Below are positions 8,363 to 16,366 of a stretch of 64,000 bases of DNA, in pieces. The position numbers and the translations under genes were made by a program. Within the stretch, counting starts at the first letter, position 1. Each line of letters opens with the position of its first letter. Under the pieces are notes generated by a model. That model was not told where the DNA came from, did not search any database, and was given only the letters and a program-made list of their open reading frames with translations. Location: the NCBI RefSeq assembly GCF_039543385.1, contig NZ_BAABJQ010000006.1:1-64000 (forward strand). Reading direction: 5' to 3'. The stretch comes from Rugosimonospora acidiphila (GTDB lineage Bacteria > Actinomycetota > Actinomycetes > Mycobacteriales > Micromonosporaceae).

Positions 8363-9186
8363 CCGCTGAAAGCGGCCCGGTGCCGAACTCGACCACGGGA
8401 TACGGCGTGTCCCTATACGTGTGGCGGATACCTGCCGTGGCGATCCCGGCGGCGATGTGGCGGATGGCGGTCGACCCCCGGCGGGTACGCCGTGAGGACG
8501 GAGTGCGCTTCGTCAAGCTGCTCGGAACGGGGCGGGGCGGCGAGTTCGGCCCGACCCGCGCCGATCCCACCCGTTGGGCGGCGCTGGCCGTGTACGACCA
8601 GGCGCGGCCCGGCTTCGCCGGGTGGGATCGGCGGGCGGTGGCCAGCTGCCGGATCGACCTCGCACCGCTGAACGCGCGGGGATCGTGGGCCGGCCGGGAA
8701 CCGTTCCCGATCACGCCCGCGGGGTCGAGCGGGACGAACCAGCCAGACGGAACAACGGGCGGCAAGGCGGGCGGAACGGACGGTCCGGTACTGGCGCTGA
8801 CCCGGGCCAGGCTGCGACCGACCCGGGCGGTGACGTTCTGGCGCGCGACAGGTCCCGTTGCCGCCGCCGCGTCCGAAGCGTCCGGTTTACTGGCGGCCTT
8901 CGGCATCGGCGAGGCACCGCTGGGCTGGCAGGGCACCGTCACGGTGTGGCGTCGAGCCGCGGATCTTCTGCGGTTCGCGTACCGTCACCCACAGCACCGG
9001 CAGGCGATTGAGCGGACCATGACTACCGGCTGGTACGCCGAGGAGCTGTTCGCCCGCTTTGCCGTGCTGGACGTCGTCGGCGATACCGGGGTGATCGGGT
9101 GGGGTTCGGAGAGGCACGGAGCGGAAAAACGCAGCACGCGGCGGCCGGTAGACGGCGGGACGATACCGAATCGGCGCCCGCGGTGA
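8359..9186 (+). CDS. CrtA-like (spheroidene monooxygenase family) protein
   Basis: 275 residues. The C-terminal half is highly characteristic of the spheroidene monooxygenase family: TFWRATGPVA near residue 155, GLLAAFGIGEAPLGWQGTVT, then GWYAEELFARFAVLD near 230. In purple bacteria CrtA introduces keto groups at C-2 of acyclic carotenoids; homologues occur in actinobacterial carotenoid clusters. Residues about 115-140 hold a Gly/Thr-rich insertion. GTG start at 8359 overlaps the deacylase stop, and its own stop overlaps the next gene (GTGA, 9183-9186). Its position with cruF, a glycosyltransferase and crtI supports a role in carotenoid end-group oxidation; the actual reaction is inferred. 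Confidence 0.8.
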   Translation: MTAESGPVPNSTTGYGVSLYVWRIPAVAIPAAMWRMAVDPRRVRREDGVRFVKLLGTGRGGEFGPTRADPTRWAALAVYDQARPGFAGWDRRAVASCRIDLAPLNARGSWAGREPFPITPAGSSGTNQPDGTTGGKAGGTDGPVLALTRARLRPTRAVTFWRATGPVAAAASEASGLLAAFGIGEAPLGWQGTVTVWRRAADLLRFAYRHPQHRQAIERTMTTGWYAEELFARFAVLDVVGDTGVIGWGSERHGAEKRSTRRPVDGGTIPNRRPR

Positions 9187-9722
9187 GGCTCGTGGCATGG
9201 CAGCCGGCCGACCTCACCCGGCGCCTGGACGACGTCATCGAGGTGTACGGCCAGGCCATGGGCTACTCGACCGAGCTGCTGGAGGCTCGTCGCGGGTACG
9301 TGGCGGGCCACGCGCACCGGGCCGGCTTCCGCGCCGTGGCCACCCTGGACGACTCGGACCGGTTGCTCGGCTTCGGGTACGGGTACACCTCGGGCTCCGG
9401 GCAGTGGTGGCACGACCAGGTACGCGGCGCGCTGCGCCGGGACGCTCGGAAGGCCTGGTTGTCCGACTGTTTCGAGGTGGTCGAGCTGCACGTGCGACCG
9501 GACTCGCAGGGCCACCGCCTGGGCGCCGGCCAGCTGCGCGGCCTGCTGGGCATGGCCATCGGGCGCACCACCCTGCTGTCCACGCCGGAGGCGGATGAGC
9601 AGCGCTCCCGGGCCTGGCGGCTGTACCGCCGGTTCGGTTTCGTCGACGTGCTACGCCACTTCCATTTCCCCGGTGACGACCGGCCCTTCGCGATCCTCGG
9701 CCGCCCCCTGCCGCTGGCGTGA
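9183..9722 (+). CDS. GNAT-family acyltransferase within the carotenoid operon
   Basis: 179 residues from the GTG overlapping the previous stop. Core GNAT features: FRAVATLDDSDRLLGFGYGY (beta strands 2-3), ELHVRPDSQGHRLGAGQLRG with the R/Q-x-x-G-x-G/A acetyl-CoA loop in slightly altered form (QGHRLGAGQ), and RAWRLYRRFGFVDV near the end. It would transfer an acyl group from CoA, but the substrate is unknown. An upstream in-frame start at 9099 is possible but less likely because the GTGA overlap pattern is shared by the whole operon. Both neighbours are carotenoid genes, so a role in modifying the pathway or its glycosylated product is conceivable. Confidence 0.85.
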   Translation: MRLVAWQPADLTRRLDDVIEVYGQAMGYSTELLEARRGYVAGHAHRAGFRAVATLDDSDRLLGFGYGYTSGSGQWWHDQVRGALRRDARKAWLSDCFEVVELHVRPDSQGHRLGAGQLRGLLGMAIGRTTLLSTPEADEQRSRAWRLYRRFGFVDVLRHFHFPGDDRPFAILGRPLPLA

Positions 9723-10702
9723 CCCGAGGCGCCGACCCGGCAAGCCGAGCCGCCGAACCCAGCCAGGCCGCTCAGGCGGCCTCGGCAAAGCCAGCGAAAC
9801 CGGCAAAGCCAGCGGGATCGGCCGGGCGGATCAGGTGGGTGCCGCTCGGCGGCCTGGTGCTCATCCAGATCGGGTACCCGCTCACGCACGGCGACGCCCG
9901 GGCCGGCCTGGTCGTCACCACCGTCCTGCTCGGTTTCGCCATCTCGGTGGGCCACGCGCTGGCCACCCGGGGAGCCCGGGTCGCGGTCGCCCTGGTCGTG
10001 GTCGCCGGCGCCGGCGGCCTGGCGGTGGAGGCGCTCGGCGTGCGCACCGGGTTCCCGTTCGGCCGGTACGCGTACTCGGGCGCGCTCGGGCCGCGACTGT
10101 TCGGGGTACCGCTGGTCATCCCGCTGGCCTGGGCCTGGATGGCCTGGCCGGCGTGGCTGGCCGCGGCCCGGCTCACCCGGCCCCGCGCCGGGCGCACCGC
10201 CCGCGCCCGGACGGGGCTGGCCGGCGCGGGGCTGGCCGGGACAAGGCTGGGCCGGACCGGGCTGGGCCGGACCGGGCTGGGCCGGGCGGGGCTGGGCCGG
10301 GCGGGGCTGGGCAGGGCGGGGCTGGGCCGGGCGGTGGTCCGGATCGCGCTGGCCGGGCTCGGGCTGGCCGCCTGGGACCTGTTCCTCGATCCGCAGATGG
10401 TGGCCGCCGGGTACTGGCGCTGGCGGCACCCAACGCCGGGCCTGGCCGGGATCCCGTACACGAACTACCTGGGCTGGCTGGTCGTGGCGGTGCTCATGAT
10501 GGCCCTGTTCGCGGCCGTCGCGGGGTCGCGGGTGCGGGTCGGGGGCCCTGGCGTGGACGCCCCGATGTCCGCGCTGTACCTGTGGACCTACCTGTCCTCG
10601 GTGCTTGCCCACGCGGTCTTCCTGGGCCTGCCAGGCTCGGCCGCGGCCGGGGCGGTCGGCATGGGGCTGGTCGCCGTTCCGCTGGCGGTCGCGCTGTGGT
10701 GA
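9719..10702 (+). CDS. cruF: CruF-like carotenoid 1,2-hydratase (membrane protein)
   Basis: 327-residue integral membrane protein of the carotenoid biosynthesis family to which CruF belongs. CruF adds water across the terminal double bond of the psi end of a monocyclic carotene, giving the hydroxyl used for glycosylation. Family features seen: EALGVRTGFPFGRYAYSGAL, FGVPLVIPLAWAWMAWPAWL, WDLFLDPQMVAAGYWRW and GIPYTNYLGWL. Residues about 155-205, normally a short loop, are expanded by a tandem TGLGR/AGLGR repeat. GTG at 9719 overlaps the GNAT stop by 4 bp; the glycosyltransferase start overlaps its stop. Seven or so membrane spans are visible. Confidence 0.9.
   Translation: MTRGADPASRAAEPSQAAQAASAKPAKPAKPAGSAGRIRWVPLGGLVLIQIGYPLTHGDARAGLVVTTVLLGFAISVGHALATRGARVAVALVVVAGAGGLAVEALGVRTGFPFGRYAYSGALGPRLFGVPLVIPLAWAWMAWPAWLAAARLTRPRAGRTARARTGLAGAGLAGTRLGRTGLGRTGLGRAGLGRAGLGRAGLGRAVVRIALAGLGLAAWDLFLDPQMVAAGYWRWRHPTPGLAGIPYTNYLGWLVVAVLMMALFAAVAGSRVRVGGPGVDAPMSALYLWTYLSSVLAHAVFLGLPGSAAAGAVGMGLVAVPLAVALW
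10213..10335. repeat. 15-bp tandem repeats inside cruF
   Basis: About eight imperfect copies of gggctgggccgggcg/accg encode (T/A)GLGR pentapeptides in a loop between membrane spans. Period is a multiple of three, so copy-number change would keep the frame. Confidence 0.85.
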
Positions 10703-11820
10703 GTTCCCCGGTCGGCGTCGCGGCGGCGTATTTCGAGCTCGGTCAGGTGATCGTGTTGGCGCTGCTGACCGGGCACGCTGTGGTCAACGCGGCGCTGCTG
10801 CGCCGGCCCGCGCGCCGCCCGGCAACCGTGCACGCCCTGGTCTCGGTGCTGCTGCCGGTGCGCGACGAGGCACATCGGGTGCGGCCCTGCCTCCAGGCGC
10901 TGCTGGCGCAGGAGTCGGTGCCGCGCCTGGAGATCCTGGTGCTCGACGACGGCTCCACCGACGGCACCGCCGAGGCGGTCCGCGCCCTGGCCGACGACCG
11001 GGTGCGGCTGCTGACCGGCGCCACCCCCCCGCCGGGCTGGCTGGGCAAGCCGTACGCCTGCCATCAGCTGGCCGCCGCGGCGCGCGGCGACGTGCTCGTC
11101 TTCGTCGACGCCGACGTGGTTCTCGGCCCGACCGCGGTGGCCGCCGCGGTCGGGCTGCTGGACGGCTTCGATCTGGTCTGCCCGTACCCGCGGATGGTGG
11201 CCGCCTCCCCCGGCGAGCGGCTGGTCCAGCCGCTGTTGCAGTGGCTCTGGCTGACCTTCCTGCCGCTGCGGGCCATGGAGCGCTCGGCCCGGCCGTCGCT
11301 GGCCGCCGCCGGAGGGCAGTTCCTGGTGGCCCGGCGGGCCGGGTACGAGCGGGCCGGCGGCCACGCGGCGGTGCGCGGCGCGGTGCTCGAGGACGTCGAG
11401 CTGGCCCGGGCGGTCAAGCGCTCCGGCGGACGGATAGCGCTCGCCGACGGATCGGAGATCGCCTCCTGCCGGATGTACACCTCCTGGTCGGGCGTCCGGG
11501 ACGGGTACGCCAAGTCGCTGTGGGCGTCGCTCGGCTCGCCGGCCGGTGCCGCCGCCGTGGTGTCGATGTTCCTGCTGCTGTACGTGGCGCCGGTGGCGCT
11601 GATCCCGGTCGCGCCCTGGGCCGGGCTGGCCGGGTACCTGCTCGGCGTGCTCGGCCGGATCGCCACGGCGCGGGCCACCGGCGGCCGGGCGCTGCCCGAC
11701 GCCCTAGCCCACCCGGCCTCGATCGTGATCTTCGGGTACCTCACCGCGCGCTCGTTCCGGCTACACCGCAAGGGTTCACTGTCCTGGAAGGGGCGGCGGG
11801 TGGATACGCTGACGCCTTGA
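10699..11820 (+). CDS. cruG: Family 2 glycosyltransferase, CruG-like (carotenoid glycosyltransferase)
   Basis: 373 residues. An N-terminal membrane segment is followed by a GT-A domain: VSVLLPVRDEAHRVRPCLQ, LVLDDGSTDGTAE, DVLVFVDADVVLGP (DAD metal site) and, near residue 235, EDVELARAVKRSGGRI. Three to four C-terminal membrane spans follow. In cyanobacteria and Deinococcus the cruF-cruG pair hydroxylates and glycosylates the psi end of carotenoids; the same pair is expected in the sioxanthin-type glycosylated carotenoid described in Salinispora. GTGA overlap with cruF and TTGA overlap with crtI indicate translational coupling. The sugar donor is not deducible. Confidence 0.85.
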   Translation: MSSPVGVAAAYFELGQVIVLALLTGHAVVNAALLRRPARRPATVHALVSVLLPVRDEAHRVRPCLQALLAQESVPRLEILVLDDGSTDGTAEAVRALADDRVRLLTGATPPPGWLGKPYACHQLAAAARGDVLVFVDADVVLGPTAVAAAVGLLDGFDLVCPYPRMVAASPGERLVQPLLQWLWLTFLPLRAMERSARPSLAAAGGQFLVARRAGYERAGGHAAVRGAVLEDVELARAVKRSGGRIALADGSEIASCRMYTSWSGVRDGYAKSLWASLGSPAGAAAVVSMFLLLYVAPVALIPVAPWAGLAGYLLGVLGRIATARATGGRALPDALAHPASIVIFGYLTARSFRLHRKGSLSWKGRRVDTLTP

Positions 11821-13250
11821 GCCGGATCCTGATCATCGGAGCCGGGGTGGGTGGGCTGACCGCTGCCGCACGGCTGGCCCGGACCGGCCACCGGGTGACC
11901 GTCTTCGAGCAGTCCGGCACGGTCGGCGGGAAGCTCGGGCGGTACTCGCGGCGCACGCCCGAGGGGCTGTTCCGGTTCGATACCGGGCCGAGCCTGCTGA
12001 CCCTTCCGCAGGTGTTCGAGGACATCGACCTGGACCCGGTGCCGCTCGACCCGATCGTGCGCCACGTCTTCCCGGACGGTACCCGGCTGGACTCCTGCGC
12101 CGACCCGGACGAGTTCGCGTCGCGGGTGAGCGAGGCGCTCGGCGCCGGGGCGGCGCGGGACTGGCGGCGGCTGTGGCGGCGCGCCGGCCGGGTCTGGCAG
12201 GCGTCCTGGCGGCACGTGCTGACCACCACCGTGGACTCGCCGCTGGCGCTGTACCGGCTGGCCTGGCGCGTCCGGGACCTCGCCGCCATAGCGCCGGGCC
12301 GCAGCCTGCGCGGGCTGGGCCGCGGATACCTGCGCGATCCCCGGCTGCGGATGCTGCTCGACCGGTACGCCACCTACGCCGGGGCGGACCCCCGCCGGGC
12401 ACCCGCCGCGCTGGTCGCCATCCCGTACGCGGAGCTGGCCTTCGGCGGCTGGTACCTGCGGGGCGGCCTGGGTACCGTCGCCGACGCGCTGGCCACCCGC
12501 TGCCTGGAGCTGGGGGTCGACGTCCACACCGGACGGACGGTGACCCGGATCGACACCGGGGGGCGCCCGGGCGGCCCGGTGCGCGGGGTGACCCTGGCCG
12601 GCGGCCATACCGAGCCCGCCGACCTGGTGATCGCCAACGCCGACGCCCGGGCGGTCTACCGCGACCTGCTTCCCCATCCGCGCCGGCTGGCCGGGCTCGG
12701 CGAGCCCAGCCTCGCCGGGTTCGTGCTGCTGCTCGGGGTGCGGGGCCGCACCCCGGGTCTGGCGCACCACACCGTGTTCTTCCCGGAGGACTACGACGCC
12801 GAGTTCGAGGCGGTGTTCGGTGGCCGGCTGGCCGCCGACCCGACCGTGTTCGTGACGGTGGCGGACGACCCGGCGGTGCGCCCGGACGGGTACGAGTCGT
12901 GGTTCGTGCTGGTCAATGCCGCGCCGCAGGGCCCGGTCGACTGGCGGGCCGACGGGGTGGCGGACGGGTACGCGGACCGGATCCTCGCGGTACTGGCCGG
13001 GCGCGGCCTCGACGTGCGGGACCGCATCTTGTTCCGGGAGATCCGTACCCCGGCCGACCTGGCCGATTCCACCCTCACCCCGGGCGGCTCCATCTACGGC
13101 TCGGCCGCCCACCGGCTGCTGCGCCCGGCTAACCGCGGCCCGGTCCCCGGCCTGTACCTGGTCGGTGGCTCGACGCACCCGGGCGGCGGCCTGCCGATGG
13201 TCACGCTGTCCGGCCGGATCGTGGCCGATCGCATCGGACCGGCCCGATGA
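11817..13250 (+). CDS. crtI: CrtI-type phytoene/carotenoid desaturase
   Basis: 477 residues from a TTG that overlaps the preceding stop (TTGA); no ATG or GTG occurs before the FAD motif. N-terminal dinucleotide-binding motif RILIIGAGVGGLTAAARLA with EQSGTVGGKLGR; substrate-domain motif FDTGPSLLTLPQVF; C-terminal signature GLYLVGGSTHPGGGLPMVTLSGRIVADRI. CrtI family enzymes desaturate phytoene to lycopene or, in related branches (CrtD, CrtN), add 3,4-double bonds to hydroxylated psi ends. Because its neighbours are cruF and cruG, a CrtD-like 3',4'-desaturase role is also possible; the main phytoene desaturase could lie elsewhere. Confidence 0.9.
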   Translation: MSRILIIGAGVGGLTAAARLARTGHRVTVFEQSGTVGGKLGRYSRRTPEGLFRFDTGPSLLTLPQVFEDIDLDPVPLDPIVRHVFPDGTRLDSCADPDEFASRVSEALGAGAARDWRRLWRRAGRVWQASWRHVLTTTVDSPLALYRLAWRVRDLAAIAPGRSLRGLGRGYLRDPRLRMLLDRYATYAGADPRRAPAALVAIPYAELAFGGWYLRGGLGTVADALATRCLELGVDVHTGRTVTRIDTGGRPGGPVRGVTLAGGHTEPADLVIANADARAVYRDLLPHPRRLAGLGEPSLAGFVLLLGVRGRTPGLAHHTVFFPEDYDAEFEAVFGGRLAADPTVFVTVADDPAVRPDGYESWFVLVNAAPQGPVDWRADGVADGYADRILAVLAGRGLDVRDRILFREIRTPADLADSTLTPGGSIYGSAAHRLLRPANRGPVPGLYLVGGSTHPGGGLPMVTLSGRIVADRIGPAR

Positions 13251-13347
13251 GCGGCCTCGCCGCCCGGGCGGACCGGCGTCCCCACCGCGACGGCGGCGGC
13301 CGTCACGGCGGTTGCCACGACGCCGGTGCCGGCCGCCCCGGGGCCGG

Positions 13348-14061
13348 TCAGGACTGCGGCGGTTCCCGGTAGCCGCGGGGTGGGCCGGTCAGCGCCGTCT
13401 GGACCGCGCCCAGCAACTGGATCAGGCCCACCACGCCGAGCAGGACGAAGACCGCGGCGACGATCGTGGCGGTGCCGGCCGGCAGGTCGATGGCGACCAG
13501 CCCGGACACGCCGCTGAGCACGAGCCCGATCACGATCAGGATGAGCCGCGAGGGTCGCTCGCCGAGGGTGACGATGCCGATCTCCGCCATCCCGGCGGCC
13601 GTGGCCCGGGCCCGGAGGTACTCGTGCAGCCAGGCCAGTCCGCCAACCAGTACGGCCAGCCAGCCCGGCGCGCCGATCAACCAGAGCGCGGCGACCCAGG
13701 CGGCCTCCCCCAGCCGGTCGGCCACCGAGTCGTAGACGTACCCGAGCCGGGTGACCCGGTTGGTGATGACCGCGACGGTGCCGTCCAGGGTGTCCATGAT
13801 CCCGGAGAGCACCACCAGCCCGGCGGCCACGATCGGCCAGAACCGGTGCTGCGCCGTGACGATCACGACCAGCGCGTTGCAGACCAGTCCGGCGGTGGTG
13901 AGCAGGGACGGCTTCACCTTGATCCGGGCTAGCAGCCGCCCGATCCGGTACGACATCCGCAGCCAGTGCTCGACCGACGCCGAGCCGCTGCGAGGGTCCA
14001 CACCTCCGTGCAGACCCGCCCAGCGGGTGGCGTACTGATCCCAGGTGCGCAGTCCATCCAC
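13348..14061 (-). CDS. CDP-alcohol phosphatidyltransferase family protein
   Basis: 237 residues, about six membrane spans. The family signature is at residues 85-110: DTLDG, then TVAV where the family has xxAR, then G-x3-D-x3-D (GYVYDSVAD). All four metal-binding aspartates are present, but the conserved arginine after alanine is replaced by valine. The enzyme would join a CDP-linked lipid and an alcohol (or CDP-alcohol and diacylglycerol) at the membrane; the specific product is unknown. GTG at 14061 lies 2 bp after the metF stop, so the two are probably cotranscribed. It converges on crtI. Confidence 0.85.
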   Translation of the reverse strand: MDGLRTWDQYATRWAGLHGGVDPRSGSASVEHWLRMSYRIGRLLARIKVKPSLLTTAGLVCNALVVIVTAQHRFWPIVAAGLVVLSGIMDTLDGTVAVITNRVTRLGYVYDSVADRLGEAAWVAALWLIGAPGWLAVLVGGLAWLHEYLRARATAAGMAEIGIVTLGERPSRLILIVIGLVLSGVSGLVAIDLPAGTATIVAAVFVLLGVVGLIQLLGAVQTALTGPPRGYREPPQS

Positions 14062-14063
14062 GC

Positions 14064-14981
14064 TCAGATGCGCGCTCCCATGGGCAGGTTCTGCCAGACC
14101 TCGCGGGTCGCGGTCGAACGGTTGAGCGTGATGAAGTGGATGCCCGGCACGCCCTCCGCCAGCAGCCGCTCGCACAGCAGGCTGGCCTGCTGGATGCCCA
14201 GCCGGCGGACCGCGACCGGGTCGTCGGCGATCCGCTCGAACTGCGCCAACAGCGCCGCCGGGAACGGCGCGCCGGACAGCACGGCCGCCCGCTCGATGGT
14301 CCGCATACTGGTCACCGGCATGATGCCGGCCAGGATCGGGGTGTCGCAGCCGGCCGCGGCCACCCGGTCGCGCAGCCGCAGATAGTCGTCGCCGTCGAAG
14401 AACATCTGGGTGATGGCGAAGTCCGCGCCGGCCCGGCACTTGCGCACGAAGAACTCGACGTCTTCCTCGACGGTGGTCGAGCGGGGGTGCTTGAACGGGA
14501 AGGCGGCGACTCCCACGCAGAAGTCGCCGGATTCCTTGACGAGCCGGACCAGGTCCTCGGCGTAGGTCAGGCCCTCCGGGTGGCGCACCCACTCGCCCTG
14601 CGGGTTGCCCGGTGGGTCGCCGCGCACGGCCAGCACGTTGCGGATGCCGGCTCCGGCGAACCGGCCGATCACGTTGCGCAGCTCCGCGACCGAGTGGTTG
14701 ACGGCGGTCAGGTGGGCCATCGGCAGCAGCGTGGTCTCGTTGGCGACCCGTTCGGTGGCCGCGACCGTGTTGTCCCGGGTCGACCCGCCGGCACCATAGG
14801 TGATCGAGACGAACGACGGGTGCAGCGGCTCCAGCTCGCGGATCGCCTGCCAGAGCTGCCGCTCCTGCTGGTCGTCGCGGGGCGGGAAGAACTCGAAGGA
14901 GAACGTCGGCCCATGTCCACCGATCAATTCGCCGACGGACGCGGGCCCGCCAGGCATGACGGACGGAAGACCAAGGGCCAC
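14064..14981 (-). CDS. metF: 5,10-methylenetetrahydrofolate reductase MetF
   Basis: 305 residues, a TIM-barrel flavoprotein that reduces methylene-THF to methyl-THF for methionine synthesis. Seen: [19 protein letters not shown] (residues 26-44), [30 protein letters not shown] and [10 protein letters not shown]. The GTG at 14981 is preceded by a minus-strand TAAAGT six bases upstream, the spacing of a leaderless promoter; an internal ATG at residue 9 is an alternative. In M. tuberculosis a metF-like gene (Rv2172c) is likewise divergent from idsA2. Confidence 0.93.
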   Translation of the reverse strand: MALGLPSVMPGGPASVGELIGGHGPTFSFEFFPPRDDQQERQLWQAIRELEPLHPSFVSITYGAGGSTRDNTVAATERVANETTLLPMAHLTAVNHSVAELRNVIGRFAGAGIRNVLAVRGDPPGNPQGEWVRHPEGLTYAEDLVRLVKESGDFCVGVAAFPFKHPRSTTVEEDVEFFVRKCRAGADFAITQMFFDGDDYLRLRDRVAAAGCDTPILAGIMPVTSMRTIERAAVLSGAPFPAALLAQFERIADDPVAVRRLGIQQASLLCERLLAEGVPGIHFITLNRSTATREVWQNLPMGARI

Positions 14982-14987
14982 CCCCCG

Positions 14988-14993
14988 ACTTTA
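14988..14993 (-). promoter_or_regulatory. -10 element of probable leaderless metF promoter
   Basis: Minus-strand TAAAGT followed by six bases and the GTG start of metF at 14981. Spacing puts the transcription start at or next to the start codon. Confidence 0.5.
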
Positions 14994-15181
14994 CCGGGGT
15001 GCGGGGCCGAGTTCGCCGGTCATCTCATCCCATGGCCAGGCCCGACCCCACCCGTCGATCACTGGGAGACCATCGACAGTCACCGAACGTAATATTCGAC
15101 CGCCCCGCCAGGTACGACAAAGGTGGCAAGTCCGGCGCCATGGTCGGCGACGAACGCCTCACCCAGGCCATGCCGGATAAT

Positions 15182-15197
15182 GGTCGGTCTACCGACC
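15182..15197. promoter_or_regulatory. Inverted repeat within the polyprenyl synthase promoter
   Basis: GGTCGGT-ct-ACCGACC, a perfect 7+7 dyad, sits directly upstream of the -10 (15201-15206) and thus between -35 and -10. A repressor bound here would occlude the promoter. No cognate regulator was identified. Confidence 0.55.
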
Positions 15198-15200
15198 GGC

Positions 15201-15206
15201 TACGGT
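15201..15206 (+). promoter_or_regulatory. -10 element of leaderless polyprenyl synthase promoter
   Basis: TACGGT followed by six bases and the GTG at 15213, the leaderless arrangement. No Shine-Dalgarno sequence is present before that GTG. Confidence 0.55.
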
Positions 15207-15212
15207 CAGTAC

Positions 15213-16283
15213 GTGAACCCAGCCCCGGTCGACCGTGCCGATCTCCGGCCACGCGTGGAGCGGTCGCTGAACTCCTTCCTGGCGCGCCAGCGCGAGCGGC
15301 TGATCGGCATCGACCCCGCGCTCGGGCCGGTCGCCGACGCGATCGAGGACTTCGTACAGGGCGGCGGAAAGCGGCTGCGCCCCGCGTTTGCCTACTGGGG
15401 CTACCGGGGCGCCGGTGGCGAGGACCACGACGAACTCGTGGCGGCCCTCGCCGCGCTGGAGTTCGTGCAGGCCAGCGCCCTGATCCACGACGACGTCATG
15501 GACGGGTCGGACACCCGCCGGGGCAAGCCCTCGGCGCACCGCCGGTTCGCCATCGAGCACCGACGCAACGGCTGGGCCGGTGATCCACAGGCGTACGGAC
15601 GGGCCACCGCCATCCTGCTCGGGGACATCTGCCTGGCCTGGTCGGACGAGCTGCTGCACGGCTGCGGGCTGGACCCGGTCACGCTGGCCCGGGCCCGACC
15701 GATCTTCGACGAGATGCGCACCGAGGTCAGTGCCGGCCAGTACCTCGACGTGCTCGCCCAGGTGACCGGCGACACCTCGGTCGAGCGGGCCGGCACCATC
15801 GCCCGGTACAAGTCGGCCAAGTACACGGTCGAGCGACCGCTGCTGTTCGGCGCGGCGCTGGCGGGCGCCTCGGCGCCGGTACGGGCCGCGTTCTCGCGGT
15901 ACGGGCTGCCGCTGGGCGAGGCGTTCCAGCTGCGCGATGACGTCCTCGGCGTGTACGGCGACCCGACCCGCACCGGCAAGCCGGCCGGCGACGACCTGCG
16001 CGAGGGCAAGCGGACCTACCTGGTGGCGGTCGCGCTCGAGGCCGCCGACCCGACCGGGCGCGAGCAGCTGCGGGCCGGCCTGGGCAACCCGGACCTGGAC
16101 GAGGCGGGCGTGGCCCGGCTGCGCCAGATCATCGAGCAGACCGGGGCGCTGTCGCGCACCGAACGGCGGATCGACGAGCTGACCGGCCAGGCGCTGGCGG
16201 CGCTTTCCGGGGTGTGGCTCGACGGCGAGGCCGACAAGGTGCTCCACGAGCTGGCCGAGGCGGCGACCAGGCGCCTCGACTGA
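15213..16283 (+). CDS. Polyprenyl diphosphate synthase (GGPP synthase type, IdsA/CrtE)
   Basis: 356 residues. Both aspartate-rich motifs are present: DDVMD at residues 93-97 and DD-V-L-G-x-x-G-D starting D242. GGGKRLRPAFAYWGY (residues 49-63) is the isopentenyl diphosphate binding region. It condenses IPP with allylic diphosphates in the cytoplasm to give geranylgeranyl diphosphate or a related chain, the precursor for carotenoids and polyprenyl lipids. Start taken at the GTG 15213 because the -10 TACGGT lies six bases upstream; longer in-frame starts exist from 15123. It is the positional counterpart of M. tuberculosis idsA2 (Rv2173). Product length cannot be fixed from sequence alone. Confidence 0.92.
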   Translation: MNPAPVDRADLRPRVERSLNSFLARQRERLIGIDPALGPVADAIEDFVQGGGKRLRPAFAYWGYRGAGGEDHDELVAALAALEFVQASALIHDDVMDGSDTRRGKPSAHRRFAIEHRRNGWAGDPQAYGRATAILLGDICLAWSDELLHGCGLDPVTLARARPIFDEMRTEVSAGQYLDVLAQVTGDTSVERAGTIARYKSAKYTVERPLLFGAALAGASAPVRAAFSRYGLPLGEAFQLRDDVLGVYGDPTRTGKPAGDDLREGKRTYLVAVALEAADPTGREQLRAGLGNPDLDEAGVARLRQIIEQTGALSRTERRIDELTGQALAALSGVWLDGEADKVLHELAEAATRRLD

Positions 16284-16366
16284 GCGCGCCCGCCACGCTT
16301 AGCGCGGGCCTACCGCCGCCGGCCGGCCGGCACGGGCTGGCCGGCCCGGGCTGGCCGGGGCCCGGC

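Noticed and set aside
13247..13372. 41-residue Gly/His-rich frame overlapping the crtI stop
   Set aside because: Antisense to the CDP-alcohol transferase end for part of its length and composition of random GC-rich sequence.
16284..16366. GGCTGGCC-rich stretch between the polyprenyl synthase and barstar as a mobile or repeat element
   Set aside because: Only short GC-rich runs with no consistent unit; more likely compositional, possibly terminator-like.
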